Shown here in pieces: positions 39,253 through 48,441 of a DNA stretch of 64,000 bases; the stretch's first letter is position 1; the number at the start of each line of letters is the position of its first letter. The translations under genes were made by a program, and so were the position numbers. Below the pieces are notes generated by a model, which saw only the letters and a program-made list of their open reading frames with translations, did not search any database and was not told the origin of the DNA. The DNA comes from Umbelopsis ramanniana AG (Eukaryota > Mucoromycota > Umbelopsidomycetes > Umbelopsidales > Umbelopsidaceae), in the NCBI RefSeq assembly GCF_025399195.1, contig NW_026252092.1, forward strand, positions 186,001 to 250,000. The letters run 5' to 3'.

Positions 39253-40239
39253 ATTGTTAGAGGAATTGGCAAACACTTTTTTTTTTTTTTTTGGGAAACT
39301 TTTTTTTACAGCGATGTGACTGGCATGGAAAATCACGTGCGCAGTGAGCTTCGAACGAACAAAGAAAGTTTAAATATTGCTGAAAGTTACTGCGCTGATA
39401 TTCTTCTTCATCTTTTCAAATGCTTCTTCACAAATTGTACTTAAAATGAAGCAACATATCATCTAATATGAAGAAAAGATATCACTTCTCTCACTGCCAA
39501 AATAGCGGCCACATCGCACAAGGTTTGTCTGGTTGATAAAGCATGTATACTTATCCTGCATACATGACATCCAACAAGTCTTTTGCCATTGGACTCTTCG
39601 GGGATGGAAGTTTTGAAATAGGATAATCATATGTCTTCCGGAACACAATAGCTATAATAAGCCAGTACCAAAATATACATTCGCAAGCACTGGCAAGTGG
39701 TATGTAGAAATTTTTGATAACAAAGTTATATGGCAACATGTCAAAGCTGATTAGCCGTTTGTAACGTAAAATCGATTTACCTTGTCATGAACTAAAGGCT
39801 CAAAATAAATGAAGTGTAGGTTATATAAATCTTTGCCAGTAAAAATTTGGCCCTCGGCCATTCGGCAGAGATTAAACAGCACGACCATATAGCTTGCTTG
39901 TACCTTTTATTTGAGTGGCAGGTACACGTAATCAAGATGATGAAGCACACCACATCTTCATGACTGAAAATGGCTATAATACCTCCATTTTTATCCCTTC
40001 AAAGTCATCATAATAGGTTTGATCACAAGAAACTTACTTATTATTGTTTTCTAAAAAGAAGCTTTCAAATTGTCAGAGTCTATATAAGACTTGAAAAGAT
40101 GTTTTGCTCTTCCAGCATTGAAGCAATCGCCCCAGTATATCTTCTTTTCATTACTTCTGAAATTTAGAAATTTAGAAAAGTAGTATCAGGCGATTTTGTG
40201 TTGTTGATCTGAATCTCCGGCAAAAGATCTTCATTGTAT
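39253..40239. other. Gene-poor AT-rich stretch
   Basis: About 990 bases upstream of RPF2. It contains short, mutually conflicting frames (39463-39739 minus; 39970-40167 plus) with no recognisable product. One minus-strand piece (RKTYDYPISKLPSPKSPMAKDLL) looks protein-like and might belong to the remnant at 40240-40533. Otherwise nothing was seen. Confidence 0.4.
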
Positions 40240-40569
40240 TCAACTGTAGATGCCGCCGCTCCTTTTTTTTGCTTCTTTTGGTAGATCTTGAGATTCAGGT
40301 CCAGAATGTACAATATTTAGCCCATGGTTTGCAAGGATAATCTTTCGCAAATGGTATCTGATTCTCTGTACCAAATCATTGGCTATGCTTGATTTTGTGG
40401 GATGTATACCGAAGACAACAACAATCGGTTCAGTCCCATGTTTTTTGTCAACTGCAAGGCAGTATTCCATGGTTCTTTGTACATAATTGAGGTCAATTGT
40501 GATTTGATTGTAAACCCGTGCAAAATCCGACAACAGGATTACCAGTAAATTCCTTGTCCCTCATTCACT
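40240..40569 (-). pseudogene. Remnant of an unidentified gene
   Basis: An open frame of about 105 codons without a usable ATG at its start; the first in-frame ATG is well inside. It reads like the middle of a larger protein (LVILLSDFARVYNQ, RTMEYCLAVDKKHG, EPIVVVFGIHPTKS), then a charged tail. The run of hydrophobic strand, helix with paired aromatics and a second VVVF strand is reminiscent of Rpn/PD-(D/E)XK transposase-like proteins. That is a weak impression only. Flanks show no splice structure that would extend it. Confidence 0.35.
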
Positions 40570-40769
40570 CGATGGTTACCAATAGCTCTGATTGCTCATA
40601 ACGCGTTTATTTTGTATCGGTAACTTTTTGACATAATGGTTACAGGTAACTAAATTACTGATAGCTCCTTATTTCCTCATTGACAAACTTGCTACTGGAT
40701 ATGTTTCCCATTTCATTTCCAAGTCCCATCAAATGTACAATTTACGCCGCCATGTTGAGCTACTTTATA

Positions 40770-42794
40770 TCAGTTATCTTCTAAGCTTATTCCAGTCAAC
40801 TGTTCCGACTCCTTAAGCACCTCTTGGTATGTGTCTGACAATCCAAGTCGCCTGCAGGTATCTAGAACAGAATTGTAGTATCTAGGGTCCTTGATGGGTG
40901 ATTTTTTATGGCGATGGTCATAGAACATTTGAATCACTTGCATATCCATCCCAGATTCGACAAGGCCCTGCTGTATTCGTACAAGGACATCATTTCCAAC
41001 GCTCACGTTGCTCCTTTTTGAATCTTCATATAGTCGCATGGCTGCTCTGTACTGCGTGGCGTCAATAAGTGAACAAATCAACAAATCGTATGTTGTAGAG
41101 TTGGGCTTTGCGAACTTGAGTGGTGATCTACACATTTGCTTGTACAGCTCTCTCATCAACTCAATGGCATTTTCTGGTAAAAGCTCCAACGGAACGCTTC
41201 CTTTGTTTTTGGTGATCTTGAATTTATTGCTAGGTGTGAGCGGTCGTTCCAAGGCTAATCTCGCGAGTCCGTTTAAAACGTGGTTGTACGTTTTGGCGGT
41301 TGGTGGGCTGTGAACTTCTTTCAGTTTAGCAAACAGCTTCATTAAAAACTCGCAGTCCTTCTGAGCATCCTTCCCATCCGATAGAACAATAGACATTAAA
41401 AAGTTAATAGTCCGAGCGTCAGGTGTAAAGCCTTTTTCGTGCATCTTATCTAAGGCTTTCAAGCATTCAACGCGGTCGTCATTCTGGATGTGATGAGCAA
41501 GTAGGGTGTTGAAAGCATGCGTGTCCGGCTGCACTCCGCTCTTAATCATATGCTCGTACATATCCAGAGCTTGTGATCCAGTACGATTCTTCAAAAGAGC
41601 ATCCATGATGATGCTGTAGCTGACATGATTAGCTTGGATGCCTTCCTTTTGCATAATTTGAAAATAAGAGATGGCTTGTTCAATGTTGTTATCTTGTATA
41701 CTTCTCACTATCAATGTGTTGTAATCCCTGACTTGTAGTTGTCCACCTTGTTTCGTCAATTCATCCATTGCTCTGGGAAGATCCCACCCCATGGCCAAGT
41801 AGATACTGATGTTAGGCGTTAACCCGCTGTTCTGAAACCGCTTGTAGATATCTTCCATTTCTTTTGATCGCTGATTGCAATTCAACAAGTCCAGTAAAAT
41901 GTGATATGTACCGACGGTGGCTGGGATCCCAGATTTTTCCATGTCACTAAACACCGAAAGCGCTTCGTCCACTCGGTTGTCTAATTTCAAGACATATATC
42001 ATACTTTGATACGCATGGCTTCCAACTTCACTTTGGTCCGCTTTCGCTCTGTTGAAATAGATGATAGCAGATTCAACGTCTCCTCCAAGATGGCAGGCTT
42101 TGATTAATCTATCGACGTTCGAGTCGGTCAATTTGTGCTGATGTTCTTCAAGGTAGGCTATGAATTGATGTAAATTCTTGATGGTTGAAGTTTTTAAACT
42201 ACCGCTTATCATGGTATTGATTGTAACTTCATTATAATAACGACCTCCTTTCATTAGAGTTGATACCAATGTGACTGCATCGTCCCAGCGATTATCGTGG
42301 ATATATGTTTGCAATAACATATTGTAGCCACGTGTGACGAGTGATGTTTTTTCTGGAGCAATCTTCTGTATATCGTCTACCAAACTCTCTAAAAACTTGT
42401 GTGCTCGCGCTGAAGAGTTCCTTTTGCAATAGTTCATTAGGTTGATAAAATCTTGCTCGGTTAATGAGTTGCTTTCCTTCGACAATTCTTGGTACTCTTT
42501 ATAGATTTCATCCAATCGCTTGTTTTCCAATTGCATGATAGGTTCTTGGTCGGGTATAATTGGTGATTGCGGTGAACCAGCAAAACTTTCGGTTACATCT
42601 ACATTAATAGACGGGGTGTCGGTGGATATGGTGGAAAACGTCTGTCGGCCATACTTGGTTATGTCACCATTCAGAGCGCGGCGGAAGATATGTGGGATTC
42701 GTGTAGCGCTTTGGTAATTCATTCGAATCTCACATGTTCGACACAAGTTTGTTACATGTCGAACGTTTGATCTCCATGCTTGTCTGAAAGCCAT
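40770..42794 (-). CDS. Mitochondrial pentatricopeptide repeat protein
   Basis: A single-exon gene of 674 residues. The N-terminus is basic and Ser/Thr/Arg-rich without acids (MAFRQAWRSNVRHV...), a typical mitochondrial targeting sequence. A tandem series of about ten 35-residue PPR helical hairpins follows. Clear units include YNTLIVRSIQDNNIEQAISYF, VSYSIIMDALLKNRTGSQAL, HAFNTLLAHHIQND and KTYNHVLNGLARLA. PPR proteins bind organellar RNA and act in its processing, stability or translation. It may match fungal Pet309, Cbp1, Rmd9 or Dmr1-type proteins, but I cannot choose. Confidence 0.88.
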   Translation of the reverse strand: MAFRQAWRSNVRHVTNLCRTCEIRMNYQSATRIPHIFRRALNGDITKYGRQTFSTISTDTPSINVDVTESFAGSPQSPIIPDQEPIMQLENKRLDEIYKEYQELSKESNSLTEQDFINLMNYCKRNSSARAHKFLESLVDDIQKIAPEKTSLVTRGYNMLLQTYIHDNRWDDAVTLVSTLMKGGRYYNEVTINTMISGSLKTSTIKNLHQFIAYLEEHQHKLTDSNVDRLIKACHLGGDVESAIIYFNRAKADQSEVGSHAYQSMIYVLKLDNRVDEALSVFSDMEKSGIPATVGTYHILLDLLNCNQRSKEMEDIYKRFQNSGLTPNISIYLAMGWDLPRAMDELTKQGGQLQVRDYNTLIVRSIQDNNIEQAISYFQIMQKEGIQANHVSYSIIMDALLKNRTGSQALDMYEHMIKSGVQPDTHAFNTLLAHHIQNDDRVECLKALDKMHEKGFTPDARTINFLMSIVLSDGKDAQKDCEFLMKLFAKLKEVHSPPTAKTYNHVLNGLARLALERPLTPSNKFKITKNKGSVPLELLPENAIELMRELYKQMCRSPLKFAKPNSTTYDLLICSLIDATQYRAAMRLYEDSKRSNVSVGNDVLVRIQQGLVESGMDMQVIQMFYDHRHKKSPIKDPRYYNSVLDTCRRLGLSDTYQEVLKESEQLTGISLEDN

Positions 42795-42884
42795 ATCTAA
42801 TACCAGTGTATTAAAGGTAGTGTGGTTATTGAGGAGCAGAGTAAGAGCGGTACACTGTCAACTTTTTTGTTAACTACAAGTAGT

Positions 42885-42953
42885 GTTCCGAAAAACCAAA
42901 AAGCAAACCGAAAATTTTTTGGTTTGGTTACAATCAAATACTTTCGGTTCGCC
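42885..42953. repeat. AT-rich palindromic element with AACCGAAA motifs
   Basis: AACCGAAA (42906-42913) and its inverse TTTCGGTT (42942-42949) flank an A/T tract. CCAAAA and TTTTGG form a second inner inverted pair. Repeated aaccgaa motifs are common in terminal inverted repeats of hAT-type DNA transposons and their MITEs. This is the only trace; no transposase is seen. Confidence 0.4.
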
Positions 42954-43039
42954 TGTAGGCATTGAGAACAAAGACTAATCTTTTATTGTCTCTGCATCTA
43001 GTAACTTTTTCATTGACCACAGTGGCATACTGATACGGA

Positions 43040-43510
43040 GTGATTCAAATTTTTGCTAGTTCACAGATATGGGACAAACAATCGAGCTTGGAGTTGAGCT
43101 CGCAAATACATATGTGTGCTCGCCAACTCACTGAGATTGGATATGTTGCTTCTCTTATCTCTCGCCGCTTCTGATCAGGCGATATTATGTTTGGTTGATC
43201 TAAAGCTGGCCAGGGATCTTTGTTGTACTCATCTTCAGACGTGCGCCGAAACTTTGTCTTGCATGTCTCCAAGTACACATCGCTGTCCTCGGCATACTCT
43301 CTGGTGCGTTTTCTAAGCTCTATCACATCTTCAATTCCGCATGCCTCCTTGGTCTTCTAAAACTGCTTTTGTGCCTGCTCGCACACATTTAAAAGGACGT
43401 CGAATGTTCGTTCCTCCAAGGTGATATCGTTTTTTAAATATTTGTTTTGCAATTCTATACAGCAGTCGTATTGTCTCATCGGCACGCTCCTTGCTATCCA
43501 TGCCCAACAG
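43040..43510 (-). pseudogene. Broken protein-like fragment beside the Gypsy fossil
   Basis: A degraded minus-strand reading with a coiled, charged look (for example REYAEDSDVYLETCKTKF). It lies directly next to the reverse transcriptase fossil and may come from the same class of element or from a host gene that has decayed. No family was recognised. Confidence 0.3.
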
Positions 43511-43549
43511 AGTTCTTTTTTGCTTTTGTAAAAAAGTGCTCTACTGCAA

Positions 43550-44380
43550 CTAATGATTCACGTAAACGAAGGCAGTTTTCCACTTAAGATCTCTCAGGAC
43601 GCGAGATATCAGAGCTTGAAAGACAGCTGGAGCATTTTTCAAGCCGAATGGCATGACGTTGTATGCAAATACTGCAGCTCTGCATGTAAGTGTTGTCTGG
43701 TGTCGACTCGCTGGGTCAACTGGGATCTGCCAGAAACCTAATGTCAAGTCCAGGGTCAAAAATACCTTTGCGGAACCCAATAACTGCAGGGCATCGTGCA
43801 TGTTGATTGGGTTGAAGTTGATCGGTGCCGTAGTTTCATTAATCCGGGTGTAGTCTACCACGATGCGTTGGGAGCCATCGGGTTTGAAACAGTCATTGCC
43901 GGAGCGCCCCACAGTGGGATGAACCACATGACTGACAATGCCGTTGCAGCACATCTCTTCCACCTCGGCATCGATAACCGCTTGTTTTATAGGCTGTTAG
44001 TGGCGAGGTGGAATGAAGATAGGGTCGGAAATCCCGGTTTCAACGGTAAATGAGATGAGGTACATGATGGACGGTTTCTTGGGATTTGTTGCGAAAACAG
44101 CTTCATGCTTTGCTAGGGTGTTCTGTTTTTGAGCGAGCTGATCCTGTGGTACATGTGCTTGAACTGGTGCCGTTGTCGAGGCTGGTGAATTTATAGCTGC
44201 GATTGGGAATATGGTAGGTTCTGGCGTATGAAATGTAACGGTGTTATCATTCCTTTGACGACACCGCCCAGGATCTTGATGGAGTCCTATTAAATTGTGC
44301 GACAGCTGTGGGAGAACATGCCATGTCAGAGTGCGATCGAAGAACGACACTTTGACAATATCGTTGGTGCTCATCGCAAT
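43550..44380 (-). mobile_element. Ty3/Gypsy LTR retrotransposon fossil (pol fragment)
   Basis: A minus-strand fragment of a Ty3/Gypsy pol region: part of a protease-to-RT linker, then a reverse transcriptase piece with recognisable blocks (RIVVDYTRIN, LTLDLTLGFWQIPV, NVMPFGLKNAPAVFQ). No gag, integrase or paired LTRs were found in place. The element is broken, with several breaks, and much of it is gone. It looks old. Confidence 0.8.
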
Positions 44381-45019
44381 ACTATTAACATCCTGACATT
44401 GCTAAGTGTTGGACTGATCGTAATGAATGTTAAAGTGACGGAAGACAATTTCTTTCGCAAGGGAATCTACGTACCGGTATTGATCAATGTAGAAAAGGTC
44501 TGTTTTTCACCTCTAGCTATACGACTGGTGCGGCAGTGCATTGAGCGGCCGTAGCAGTCTCAATATGGCGGACATTATCGCTTGTGCTTGTTGATGAGAC
44601 ATGAGAGGTGTTGTTTGGTACTATTTGAGCTTACGAAAGACAAGCAGTAGGTGGCTTTGAATTAATGGTGAAGAAGATGAAGTCTTATTCCTGCATTGTT
44701 AGTGCGATGAAACTGACAACAGTAGTCGCAAATGGGATTATCTGCGACATCTTGACAAGTTTAAAGTGAGTAGATCTTGTGTTTTGCAGTGAATTGCGTA
44801 GCAGGTCGTTGAGTTGGTATAGAATGGGGAATTGGTAACTTGCTGAAAGTCATTGAAGATATCAAAGTGGTGGCTTCACCGTGTTGTAGTAACTGTGCTT
44901 CCATGATTCAAACTGAAGGAAAATGAATTTACCCTTTGATCTGCAGGACACAGTCACGCTAATACAGCTCCTACTCATTTCTGCGCGCCTTGACTGCGTA
45001 CCTTCACACTACCTGCCCA
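44381..45019. other. Intergenic, upstream of MRE11
   Basis: About 640 bases between the fossil and MRE11. Some of it may be further decayed element sequence. No gene was recognised; it should include the MRE11 promoter. Confidence 0.45.
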
Positions 45020-47167
45020 ATGCCTAGCAATGAACGCAATGAGAATGACACGCTACGCATTCTTATAGCCACAGATAACCATGTTGGATATCAAGAGAAA
45101 GATCCTATACGATCCGACGACTCCTTTGAGACATTTGAAGAAATCTTAAAGTTAGCCCAGGCGCAGCAAGTTGACATGGTTCTTCTCGGTGGTGACCTAT
45201 TCCATGACAACCGACCATCAAGGAAATGCCTACATACTATGATGAAATTACTTAGAAGATACTGTATGGGGGATAAACCTTGCTCAATCAACATCGCCAG
45301 TGACCAGTCTGTTAACTTTCCAGACGAATTTTCTTGCGCCAATTATCTCGATCCAAACTACAATGTTTCAATGCCTATCTTCTCTATTCACGGCAACCAT
45401 GATGACCCTTCTGGAGATGGCAATCTTTGCGCGTTAGATCTACTTTCTGTTTCTGGTCTAGTCAATTACTTTGGTAAATGTCCAACAGTCGACAAAGTGG
45501 ATGTGCAGCCAATCTTGCTCACCAAAGGTGACACTAAGCTCGCATTGTACGGGCTTGGAAACATAAGAGATGAGCGATTACATAGAATATGGAGAAACAA
45601 AGATGTACGATTTATTCGACCGGCAGAGCAGATTGACGAATGGTTCAATCTACTTGTCCTCCATCAGAACAGAATCATGCATAGCAGTACGAATTATATA
45701 CCCGAAGCATTTTTGGATGAATTTCTGGATCTGGTCATCTGGGGTCACGAACATGAATGCAAGATTGATCCCTCAAGTGAAGGTTATCATTTTCAAATAT
45801 CTCAGCCTGGTTCATCTGTGGCAACTAGTTTATCCGAAGGCGAAGCTCGACCCAAACATGTTGCTATATTACAGATCAACAAATTGGAGTTCAGTATGGA
45901 GAAAGTCCGTCTAAAGACAGTTCGACCGTTCCAGATGGCAGAGGTGGTTTTGAACTCGGTCGAAGGCTTGGCGCCATCCGACATGAAGAAATGTCACCAG
46001 TATCTGGTCGAAACAGTGGACGAGCTTATCCGAAAAGCTGAAATCGAATGGGAAGAAGTTCATGCTGATACCACTGATGTCCCTCCGATGCCACTACCTT
46101 TAATACGTTTGAGAGTTGAATATACAGGAGGCTATGAAGCATTCAATCCTCATCGTTTTGGACAGCAATTCGTCGACAAAGTTGCCAACCCCAAGGATGT
46201 CCTCAAGTTTTATCGCAAACGAAAAGCTCCTGTACAAACGGGTCGGAAGTCGCAGACGTCGCTTCCTGCGCTCAACGATCTGGATGCCGCCATACCTGAA
46301 CGACTTGATCTGGTCAAGGTGGAAGACCTTGTGCAACAGTTTCTCACTGATCTAGATGTTCTTCCCGAAAAAGAGTTTGAAGATGCTGTTAAAATGTTCA
46401 TAGATAAAGACGATCGAGATGCTATCAAAGAATTTGTGGACGGATCAGTTAATCGACTTTGCACCAGTTTGGAGACAACCGAAGCTTCGAATGAGGAAGA
46501 ATTGAGGCTTCAAGCCAACAGAGACAAAACGAGAAGGGCGGAAGCGTACGCGAGAGAAAATGCTGCCGGTGACAGGGTCCTTATGGCGAAAAGAAAGTAT
46601 GTCGCTGATGAAGATGATGAACGTGACGCATCGGATGAAGAACGGCCGCGACAAACTTCAGCAAAACGAGGTCGTACCGGTGGAACCAAGACAGCGGCAG
46701 CTTCATCGTCGACTCGAGCAAGAGGTAGGGGACGAGGGCGTGGTCGCGGTCGAGGACGAGGCTCGTCAAATGCAGCAGAACCAATACATATGGACGAAGA
46801 AGAAGATCACATCGAACAATATAACTCGGATGACCCATTATTTAATTCACCATCCCCTCCACCTACCAGGAAGCCACGGCAAACTAAGCTCACAAATCGT
46901 AACCCAAAGACAACAGATGTTCCTAAACCTACGGCTGAAGCATCTACATCCTCCATCGGGATCACCAGCCACCGCCGCAGCCCACCAGCAAGAGTCACGG
47001 ATCCAAGCTCGGCCATTAGGCAAGCACCACCGCCACCAGCCGCAGCCGCAAAGCCGCAGCAAGCCATTGCTCTTGATGACAGTGACGACGATATGTTTGG
47101 ATTACTCTCCGATCCAGATGTAACCGGGTCGCAAGTCATTTCGCAAAGTCGCCGACGTCGAGGTTAG
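45020..47167 (+). CDS. MRE11: Double-strand break repair nuclease Mre11
   Basis: Nuclease of the MRN/MRX complex with Rad50 and Nbs1/Xrs2, acting in DNA end resection and telomere upkeep in the nucleus. A single exon of 715 residues. The ATG at 45020 (MPSNERNEND) is the first in frame. All metallophosphoesterase motifs are present: ATDNHVGY, LLGGDLFHDN, IHGNHDDP, LVLHQNR and WGHEHEC. The cap and Rad50-binding regions follow. The C-terminal tail is acidic with a GAR patch of alternating Arg-Gly (about residues 573-590), a substrate type for arginine methylation, and ends near DDDMFGLL. Length and layout are normal for fungi. Confidence 0.96.
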   Translation: MPSNERNENDTLRILIATDNHVGYQEKDPIRSDDSFETFEEILKLAQAQQVDMVLLGGDLFHDNRPSRKCLHTMMKLLRRYCMGDKPCSINIASDQSVNFPDEFSCANYLDPNYNVSMPIFSIHGNHDDPSGDGNLCALDLLSVSGLVNYFGKCPTVDKVDVQPILLTKGDTKLALYGLGNIRDERLHRIWRNKDVRFIRPAEQIDEWFNLLVLHQNRIMHSSTNYIPEAFLDEFLDLVIWGHEHECKIDPSSEGYHFQISQPGSSVATSLSEGEARPKHVAILQINKLEFSMEKVRLKTVRPFQMAEVVLNSVEGLAPSDMKKCHQYLVETVDELIRKAEIEWEEVHADTTDVPPMPLPLIRLRVEYTGGYEAFNPHRFGQQFVDKVANPKDVLKFYRKRKAPVQTGRKSQTSLPALNDLDAAIPERLDLVKVEDLVQQFLTDLDVLPEKEFEDAVKMFIDKDDRDAIKEFVDGSVNRLCTSLETTEASNEEELRLQANRDKTRRAEAYARENAAGDRVLMAKRKYVADEDDERDASDEERPRQTSAKRGRTGGTKTAAASSSTRARGRGRGRGRGRGRGSSNAAEPIHMDEEEDHIEQYNSDDPLFNSPSPPPTRKPRQTKLTNRNPKTTDVPKPTAEASTSSIGITSHRRSPPARVTDPSSAIRQAPPPPAAAAKPQQAIALDDSDDDMFGLLSDPDVTGSQVISQSRRRRG

Positions 47168-47703
47168 ATGACATGTGAACGTGTGTAATGACAGCAGGAC
47201 TGGTCAGAACGTAGTGATATCATAACATAATGTACCGATTGTATCAAATCCTCTTCACGGCACGCTTTTGGGTGGACCGTGTAAATGAAAGTTTTTTTTC
47301 GTCATCTTTACGAACTCATTCACCCAATGATACTCTTGTCACACTCATATTCTGGGTCATAGAAATAATTTATTGTGCAATGAGAAAATCAATAATACAG
47401 AGGAGCTAAGAATAAATATGTACATCCGCGTGTTTTCGAAAGGCTCCAATAGAGAGAGGGAAAAGGTTACGTCTTGGTATAGGATATGAATATAATTACA
47501 AGGGATTGTATGTTTTGTAACAAGGCAGCATTGTGCTGCCTTTTGATGATATGATGCGATGATGATTTTTGTTATGGGGCATTTTTCTTTTCTTTTCAAC
47601 TTTCAGTTTTTTTTGGTGTCGGTTTTCAAAGATTTTTCGTTTTGTCCACACTTTTCAATCCGAAGACGTGCTTCGAATATCCAATTTTTGCTTCTTTCCC
47701 ATC
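47168..47703. other. 3' region of MRE11 and of the convergent orphan gene
   Basis: 536 bases, AT-rich, between the MRE11 stop and the stop of the gene at 47704-48441. It carries the 3' UTRs of both genes. No further gene was seen. Confidence 0.5.
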
Positions 47704-48441
47704 TTACCATCGCTTACTGAACAATCGCTTGAAAGGGTTTGGAGTTTCATTCTTCACAAATGGTTTGCTAACAGATTGCTTCACCTTCTTCATCATGCTA
47801 ACAATCTTAGATTTGGTGTTGTGTTGTTTGGGTGCCACCATGTCGTCTGGGATTTCTTGAACGGTGGGTAATGGTGTGTGATGGGCGATAGGGAACATCA
47901 TGGATTCCTCGATGACGGAAGCCATGGGAGAGAACACGAATGAAGATTCGATGATAGGGTTCTCGGAGATGGTAGAGTAGCAGGGGGAAGGTAATAGCTC
48001 ATCATAAAAGATGGCTTGGCTAGGTGCAACGATGGGCTTGTCTTCCTCCAAAGCCTCAATCGTTTCCTTTCTCCATGAATCGTCAATACCAAACTTACTC
48101 TTTGTACTATCTTGCATTTCATTATCAATAGCAGAGAGAGCACCCTTGAGAGCGGCGCGAATGTCAATATTGACACGGGGAGGATCCAATACAAGTAGGA
48201 ATGGGTCATGCCAGCAAGACTCTGACTTCTTTTGAAGGGAAGTTGGGGGTTTCTCGACGAAATTATTCAAGGTACGGATATTTTCTGGCTTGAGGATCTT
48301 ATCCAATACCGTGCTGAAATATTCTTCGCTAGCCCAGTCAATAGAATTCTGAGCCGGCGTGGGGTCTGCCACTAGTTTTGGCACAGGGGAGGCCGATGGA
48401 AAAAGGAAATCGGAGCCTGTTGAAAGGACGTCGAGAGTCAT
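47704..48441 (-). CDS. Orphan protein with basic C-terminus
   Basis: A single exon of 245 residues starting MTLDVLSTGSDF. There is no signal peptide or membrane span. The middle is mixed and acidic (FGIDDSWRKETIEALEED) with many Ser/Pro, and the tail is strongly basic (MMKKVKQSVSKPF, NPFKRLFSKRW). The basic amphipathic end could bind membranes or nucleic acid. I recognise no domain. The uniform composition, proper ATG and full-length frame support a real gene. The neighbours (MRE11 and a gene-poor stretch) give no functional clue. Confidence 0.55.
   Translation of the reverse strand: MTLDVLSTGSDFLFPSASPVPKLVADPTPAQNSIDWASEEYFSTVLDKILKPENIRTLNNFVEKPPTSLQKKSESCWHDPFLLVLDPPRVNIDIRAALKGALSAIDNEMQDSTKSKFGIDDSWRKETIEALEEDKPIVAPSQAIFYDELLPSPCYSTISENPIIESSFVFSPMASVIEESMMFPIAHHTPLPTVQEIPDDMVAPKQHNTKSKIVSMMKKVKQSVSKPFVKNETPNPFKRLFSKRW

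Noticed and set aside
44297-44554. 85-codon plus-strand frame
   Set aside because: It partly lies opposite the Gypsy fossil and has no independent support.
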